Source of the DNA: CAKZNE01 sp963976435
GTDB taxonomy: Bacteria; Bacteroidota; Bacteroidia; Flavobacteriales; Schleiferiaceae
NCBI GenBank assembly: GCA_963976435.1
Contig: CAXBKQ010000008.1
Location: forward strand, 1-64,000
Direction of reading: 5' to 3'
DNA: 64,000 bases
Of the stretch, positions 59,908 to 64,000 are shown piece by piece; positions within the stretch are counted from its first letter, which is position 1; each line of letters starts with the position of its first letter. The notes beneath the pieces were generated by a model. That model was not told the DNA's origin. It saw nothing but the letters and a program-made list of their open reading frames with translations, and made no database searches. Made by a program: the position numbers and the translations under genes.

Positions 59908-61878
59908 ATGACGTATATAGACAATTCTATTTTCAATTCCCAAACCGCTTTTGACGTATTCGAGGGTGCAAATATTGGTATTGCCATTCATCAAATGATT
60001 TTTGATGAGAATAATATGGCTATAGACTATAAATTTGTTCGGGTAAATCCAGAATATGCCAGGATTTTAAAATTTAAAAAGGAAGAGCTGGAAGGTAAAA
60101 AAGCCTTGGAAATTCTTCCAATACTAGACAAGTCCCTCCTCAATGCTTATGAAGAAATTGTAAAATCTGGGGAATCTCAACATATACAAAAATTTTCAGA
60201 TCGATTACAAATCTACTTAGACATTAGAGCATTTTCACCAGGACCAGGAATACTAGTTAGTTTTATTGATGATGTCACCAATAAAACTTTAAGTCAATTG
60301 GCGATAAGAAAAAGCGAAGAAAAATTTCGGACCCTCCATGATAATATGACCCAGGGTATTGTTTACCAAAACACAAATGGGGAAATTATTTCTGCTAATA
60401 GTTCGGCTGAAGAAATATTGGGCTTGAGCCTCGACCAAATGCAAGGCCGCAAGAGTATAGACCCCAGATGGGAGGCAATTCATTTGGATGGCAGCCCTTT
60501 CCCTGGAGAAACTCATCCAGCCATGATGACCATCAAAACTGGTAAAACCTATAAGAATATTGTTATGGGTGTTTTCAGACCCGCCACCCAGGATACCGTT
60601 TGGATAAATATTACTTCAGTACCCCTTTTCAAAGAGGATGAAAATATTCCCTTTCAAGTATTTACCACTTTTGATGATATTACAGGTAGAATAGAAGCTG
60701 AAAAAGCCTTGAGAAAATCAGAAAAGGCCAAAAATTTAGCCATTGAAGACAGTAAAATTAAGTCCAACTTTTTAGCGAATATGAGTCATGAAATTCGCAC
60801 CCCATTAAATGGAATTGTAGGGATGATTGATTTAATGAGCAAGTCTCATGATTTTGAAAAGGTTCAAAAGGATCAGATTGAAATTATTAAAAAATCTTCC
60901 CTAGTCCTTTTAGATATTCTAAACGACATTTTAGACCTTTCTAAGCTTGAAGCTGGACAATTTCAAATTCATAAAAGACCGGCTCAAATAAATTCCATAA
61001 TAAACCAGGTGGAAAATCTTTTTTCCGCTCAAGTGAAAAATCAAAATATTGAATGGGAATCCTCTCTTGACAATGAACTAGAAGATTATTTATTAATTGA
61101 CGATTCTAAGATTACTCAGGTGATTTCTAATTTGGTAGGAAATGCTGTGAAATTCACCAAAGAGGGCTCCATTGCAATCCATTCGTCCTTAATAGCAAAA
61201 ACCAAAGAGGATATTGAGTTTAAAGTTGAAATAAAAGATACCGGAGCAGGGATATCCGACCATGATCAACAGGAGATTTTTAAGGAATTTAAACAGGCTG
61301 AAGGTGATCCTGTATCGAATCAAAAAGGAACTGGCTTAGGACTTACAATTTGTAAAAACCTGATAGAATTAATGGGTGGTGAAATTGGGGTCTATAGCGA
61401 GTTAGGCCAAGGAAGTACTTTTTGGTTTAGCCTAAAAGCAAAAATTGTAGAGAAGGAACACAGTCCTCAAGCTAAACCCAGTAATAAAGATCCTGAAAAC
61501 CAAAAAACAGAATACAACCTAAAGGTATTGTTGGCGGATGATAATGAGGTGAATATTAAGGTTGCTGAATTTATGCTTAGCCAAATGAAATGTGAAATTA
61601 TAGCTGCCTATAATGGACAAGAAGCTATAGATCTTGTTGCAGATCACGATTTCGACCTCATATTAATGGACATCCAAATGCCCGTTATGGACGGAGTGGA
61701 AGCTACTCAAAAATTGAGAGAGAAATACTCAAAACTACCCCCTATTATTGGACTTAGCGCTAATGCCATGGAAGGTGATGCCGAAAGATTTATCAATTTG
61801 GGTCTTGATGATTATTTGAGTAAACCCATTACCATCAACACCTTAAGAGAAAAACTTAAGCAGTGGTTTCCAGACTAA
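59908..61878 (+). CDS. Hybrid sensor histidine kinase (PAS-PAS-HisKA-HATPase-REC)
   Basis: Soluble kinase with no transmembrane segment. Residues ~15-135 and ~145-265 are PAS domains (EGKKALEILPILDKS; NTNGEIISANSSAEEILGLS). The HisKA box is SNFLANMSHEIRTPLNG with His294. HATPase motifs are LVGNAVKFT, KDTGAGI and GTGLGLTICKNLIELMGGE. A C-terminal receiver has Asp588 in DLILMDIQMP and the lysine LSKPIT. The two-component pathway is complete within the chain except for a downstream histidine phosphotransfer protein. Monocistronic after a short gap. Confidence 0.93.
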   Translation: MTYIDNSIFNSQTAFDVFEGANIGIAIHQMIFDENNMAIDYKFVRVNPEYARILKFKKEELEGKKALEILPILDKSLLNAYEEIVKSGESQHIQKFSDRLQIYLDIRAFSPGPGILVSFIDDVTNKTLSQLAIRKSEEKFRTLHDNMTQGIVYQNTNGEIISANSSAEEILGLSLDQMQGRKSIDPRWEAIHLDGSPFPGETHPAMMTIKTGKTYKNIVMGVFRPATQDTVWINITSVPLFKEDENIPFQVFTTFDDITGRIEAEKALRKSEKAKNLAIEDSKIKSNFLANMSHEIRTPLNGIVGMIDLMSKSHDFEKVQKDQIEIIKKSSLVLLDILNDILDLSKLEAGQFQIHKRPAQINSIINQVENLFSAQVKNQNIEWESSLDNELEDYLLIDDSKITQVISNLVGNAVKFTKEGSIAIHSSLIAKTKEDIEFKVEIKDTGAGISDHDQQEIFKEFKQAEGDPVSNQKGTGLGLTICKNLIELMGGEIGVYSELGQGSTFWFSLKAKIVEKEHSPQAKPSNKDPENQKTEYNLKVLLADDNEVNIKVAEFMLSQMKCEIIAAYNGQEAIDLVADHDFDLILMDIQMPVMDGVEATQKLREKYSKLPPIIGLSANAMEGDAERFINLGLDDYLSKPITINTLREKLKQWFPD

Positions 61879-61949
61879 GCCCTAATAGCCAATTTCTATA
61901 ATTCATTCCAAGTTTTTGGCGAAATTTGTGGATTAATAGCTTTTAAACC

Positions 61950-62432
61950 ATGTATAGCAATTTTGATGATTTATCCGACAACGCAAGAATTTGGATTTAC
62001 CAAAGTAAAACGGAGCTTTCTCCATCACAGGAAGATCAATTAGAGGGGAGATTAGTTCCTTTTATTGAATCCTGGCAAGCCCATGGTCATGATCTCTTGG
62101 CCTCCTATAAAATTTTTCATAATAGATTTATTATTGTGGCTCTTGATGAAGCGAGTTATCAAGCTACAGGCTGTAGTATTGATAAGTTAAGTCATTTAAT
62201 TCTAAATATTGAAAAGGAATTAGGCCTAAGTTTAATGGACAGAATGCAAATTTGCTATGAGCTTAATGGCAAAATTTTGAGTCTTCCTATGCCGAAGTTC
62301 AAATCCCTCATTGGTAGTGAGTTTAATGAAAACACCATGGTTTTTAATAATTTGGTGGAAACCAAGGCGGAGCTATTTGATAAATGGAATGTGGAATTAA
62401 AAAATAGCTGGCACAAACAAATGCTAGCTTAG
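61950..62432 (+). CDS. Conserved protein of unknown function
   Basis: 160 residues, no signal peptide or membrane segment. Motifs such as DDLSDNARIWIYQSKTELS, FIESWQAHGHDLLASY, RFIIVALDE and NENTMVFNNLVETKAEL are, to my memory, of a Bacteroidota family often mislabelled as an ABC transporter ATPase, which it is not (no Walker motifs). It overlaps the convergent phosphatase gene by 4 nt at their stops. Confidence 0.72.
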   Translation: MYSNFDDLSDNARIWIYQSKTELSPSQEDQLEGRLVPFIESWQAHGHDLLASYKIFHNRFIIVALDEASYQATGCSIDKLSHLILNIEKELGLSLMDRMQICYELNGKILSLPMPKFKSLIGSEFNENTMVFNNLVETKAELFDKWNVELKNSWHKQMLA

Positions 62433-63217
62433 CGGGCTTTTATTAGCTCCATAAATTCCAAGTGGATTTTTGCTGAGGTGGCAGCAATTTCGCCACCGAA
62501 AAGATAGTCGTCGCCTAAGGAATAATCGCAAACCACTCCTCCGGCTTCCTTTACCAAAATAACGCCTGCTGCAACATCCCAAGGGCTTAATCCATATTCA
62601 AAAAATCCATCAAATCTTCCACATGCCACATAGGCTAGATCCGTGGCTGCAGACCCCATCCTTCTGAGACCCCTAGTTTTGTGGATAAATGATTTTATTA
62701 TTCCAATAAATTCTTCTAACCTTTCAAAATCGTAATAGGGGAAACCAGTAGCTATTAAAGTGTCGGAAAGGGATTCCTTCTGACTTACTTTTATAGGTTT
62801 ATCATTTAAAAATGCGCCACCATTCTTCCAAGCATAAAAACACTCTTTTTGGCCAATTTCATAAACTACACCAGCCACAATTTCATCTTCCTCCATAAGG
62901 GCAATGCTAATGGCAAAAACGGGAATATTATGCAAAAAATTGGTGGTTCCATCCAAGGGGTCGATTATCCAATTTAGTTTTTCTCCCTTTGTAGTTTCTG
63001 TACCCTCTTCGGCGATAAACCCTGCTTCTGGGAGAATCTTTTTCAATCCCACCACCAGCATTTCTTCTGCACCCTTATCTACAAAACTTACTAGGCTATT
63101 TAAACTTTTGGTTTCTATTTGAGAATCTGAGACATGAAATCTATTTTTTTCAATAAAAAGAGCCGTTTCCTTTGTCAATTTCACCATGGATTCGCACAAA
63201 GCCTGATAGTTGAGCAT
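62429..63217 (-). CDS. suhB: Inositol monophosphatase family protein
   Basis: Magnesium-dependent sugar/inositol phosphatase fold. Motifs: the glutamate pair FIAEEGTE, metal motif WIDPLDGTTNFLHNIP, and WDVAAGVILVKEAGG, where the second aspartate and AAG glycines are intact. 262 residues, ATG 63217. Bacterial SuhB homologues also act as RNA polymerase or rRNA-processing factors, so the true role is open. Symbol given by family resemblance only. Confidence 0.85.
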   Translation of the reverse strand: MLNYQALCESMVKLTKETALFIEKNRFHVSDSQIETKSLNSLVSFVDKGAEEMLVVGLKKILPEAGFIAEEGTETTKGEKLNWIIDPLDGTTNFLHNIPVFAISIALMEEDEIVAGVVYEIGQKECFYAWKNGGAFLNDKPIKVSQKESLSDTLIATGFPYYDFERLEEFIGIIKSFIHKTRGLRRMGSAATDLAYVACGRFDGFFEYGLSPWDVAAGVILVKEAGGVVCDYSLGDDYLFGGEIAATSAKIHLEFMELIKAR

Positions 63218-63240
63218 AAATTATTGAAAATTAAAATTCA

Positions 63241-64000
63241 TTAAACCAGCTTAGGACTGGCTTCTAGTTCATCGAAAAGTACAGATCCATCCTCCCCTAT
63301 TTCCCTAAGCCTTATTTTTCTTTTTGTATTGATGAGATCTGGATTCCAAAGGGCTTTCACTTTAACATAATTCTCAGTAAAACCTGTGATATATCCCTCT
63401 TTAAAATTCCCTTCAAAAAGAACCTCCTTTACTTTACCTAATTGCGACTCGTAAAACATTCTTCTTTTCTTGGCAGATAGCACTCTCAACATCTTACTTC
63501 TTTTCTTTCGAATACCGTAATCTATAGTATTTTCCATTTCCGCCGCTTCGGTATTGTCCCTTTCGCTATAAGTGAAAACATGCAGATAGGAAATATCTAA
63601 ACTGTTTAAGAAATTATAAGTCTCTAAAAAATGATCCTCCTTTTCACCGGGGAAACCTGTAATAACATCCACTCCAATGCAGCAATCTGGCATTACTCGC
63701 TTTATTTCCTTTACACGTTCTTGATAAAGCTCCTTTTGGTAGCGCCTTTTCATTTGTGCCAAAATCTCATTGGAGCCAGATTGTAAAGGGATATGGAAGT
63801 GGGGTACAAAGCGCCGTGATTTGGAAACAAAATTTATGGTTTCATTTTTTAAAAGATTGGGTTCAATGGAAGATATTCTAAAACGATCAATACCCTCCAC
63901 CTGGTCCAGGTTTTTTATTAAATCCAAAAAAGTATGTTCATGCTTTTTGTGCCCAAACTCCCCTTTGCCATAATCACCAATATTCACTCCTGTAAGAACA
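63241..64000 (-). CDS. MtaB/MiaB-type tRNA methylthiotransferase (5' truncated by window)
   Basis: Radical-SAM methylthiolation of tRNA, probably of t6A37 (MtaB) judging by the GVNIGDYGKGEF motif. Only the C-terminal ~250 residues are inside the window: RISSIEPNLL, HFHIPLQSGSNEILAQMKRRY, VDVITGFPGEKEDHFLET, HVFTYSERDNTEA, and a C-terminal TRAM-like domain. The frame is open to the window edge (VLTGVNIGDYG), and the apparent GTG at 63987 is an internal valine, not a start. The N-terminal cysteines lie outside. Confidence 0.87.
   Translation of the reverse strand, partial: VLTGVNIGDYGKGEFGHKKHEHTFLDLIKNLDQVEGIDRFRISSIEPNLLKNETINFVSKSRRFVPHFHIPLQSGSNEILAQMKRRYQKELYQERVKEIKRVMPDCCIGVDVITGFPGEKEDHFLETYNFLNSLDISYLHVFTYSERDNTEAAEMENTIDYGIRKKRSKMLRVLSAKKRRMFYESQLGKVKEVLFEGNFKEGYITGFTENYVKVKALWNPDLINTKRKIRLREIGEDGSVLFDELEASPKLV

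Noticed and set aside
63985..63987. GTG start of the methylthiotransferase
   Set aside because: The frame stays open to the window edge with family-typical residues VLTGVNIGDYG, so this GTG codes for an internal valine.

Overview
The window is AT-rich DNA from a member of the Bacteroidota, most likely a marine or aquatic Flavobacteriales-type organism. The evidence is: two proteins with type IX secretion (T9SS) type A C-terminal sorting domains; several exact copies of the Bacteroidota -7 promoter element TAnnTTTG; an LptC/LptD outer-membrane system; sensors that combine TPR repeats with a histidine kinase; and a bifunctional MoaC/MoaB. I cannot name the genus from the sequence alone. I see no prophage, insertion sequence or CRISPR array. 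Nearly all of the DNA is ordinary chromosome, with a looser accessory stretch at about 19.5-26.5 kb.

Layout. 0.2-3.4 kb: signal peptidase I facing gyrB. 3.6-6.2 kb: a VWA protein and its AAA+ ATPase partner. 6.2-9.9 kb: guaA followed by a LysM/periplasmic-binding-fold protein. 10-11 kb: an SRPBCC/GyrI-like protein. 11.3-19 kb: a long leftward operon (coaX, outer-membrane protein, TPR protein, lptC, small membrane protein, CNNM/CBS protein, ppiD-like foldase), divergent from a tRNA-Phe gene. 19.5-26.5 kb: loosely packed accessory genes (lipoprotein hydrolase, KptA RNA 2'-phosphotransferase, small tyrosine-phosphatase-like protein, MORN-cytochrome c fusion, MCP-like sensor, DUF3124 lipoprotein, beta-barrel). 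26.7-30.6 kb: a TPR histidine kinase and LuxR-type regulator with two unknown proteins upstream, and a candidate small RNA just beyond. 30.7-35.4 kb: a molybdenum-cofactor operon (moeA, ModE-like HTH, mobA, moaD, moaE, moaCB fusion, moaA). 35.7-38 kb: a TPR/HTH regulator. 38.9-45.8 kb: a 2293-residue T9SS-exported repeat protein with a C-type lectin domain and a GEVED domain. 46.2-49.3 kb: a lipoprotein, a subtilisin-like T9SS protease and a LuxR-type regulator. 49.8-54.3 kb: a membrane protein, RidA, a pabA/trpG amidotransferase and LptD. 54.4-59.8 kb: a rightward operon (amidase, MlaD protein, membrane iron-sulfur protein, HAD protein, lipoprotein, CCG-domain protein). 59.9-64 kb: a hybrid histidine kinase, a conserved protein, an inositol-phosphatase-family protein and the 3' part of an MtaB/MiaB-type methylthiotransferase that runs off the window.

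How they work together. Several groups concern the envelope: LptC and LptD (lipopolysaccharide export), the PpiD-like foldase, MlaD, the amidase, signal peptidase I and the two T9SS cargo proteins. The molybdopterin genes form one tight transcription unit preceded by a perfect 9-bp inverted repeat and containing a stand-alone ModE-type DNA-binding protein. No MoeB, molybdate transporter or molybdoenzyme is in the window, so these must lie elsewhere.

Most interesting leads. (1) The giant surface protein has about ten homologous beta-repeats, two of which are split at the same point by a ~190-residue inserted domain. (2) A candidate ~95-nt small RNA at about 26.66-26.76 kb has a promoter-like element, a cUUCGg hairpin and an intrinsic terminator with no protein gene upstream. 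(3) A MORN-repeat/cytochrome c fusion appears to have lost the usual methionine ligand. (4) A long-range inverted repeat at 24.13-24.26 kb encloses smaller hairpins just upstream of an MCP-like sensor gene. I did not find a clear, wholly new multi-gene system. All family calls are made by reading motifs, with no database search.
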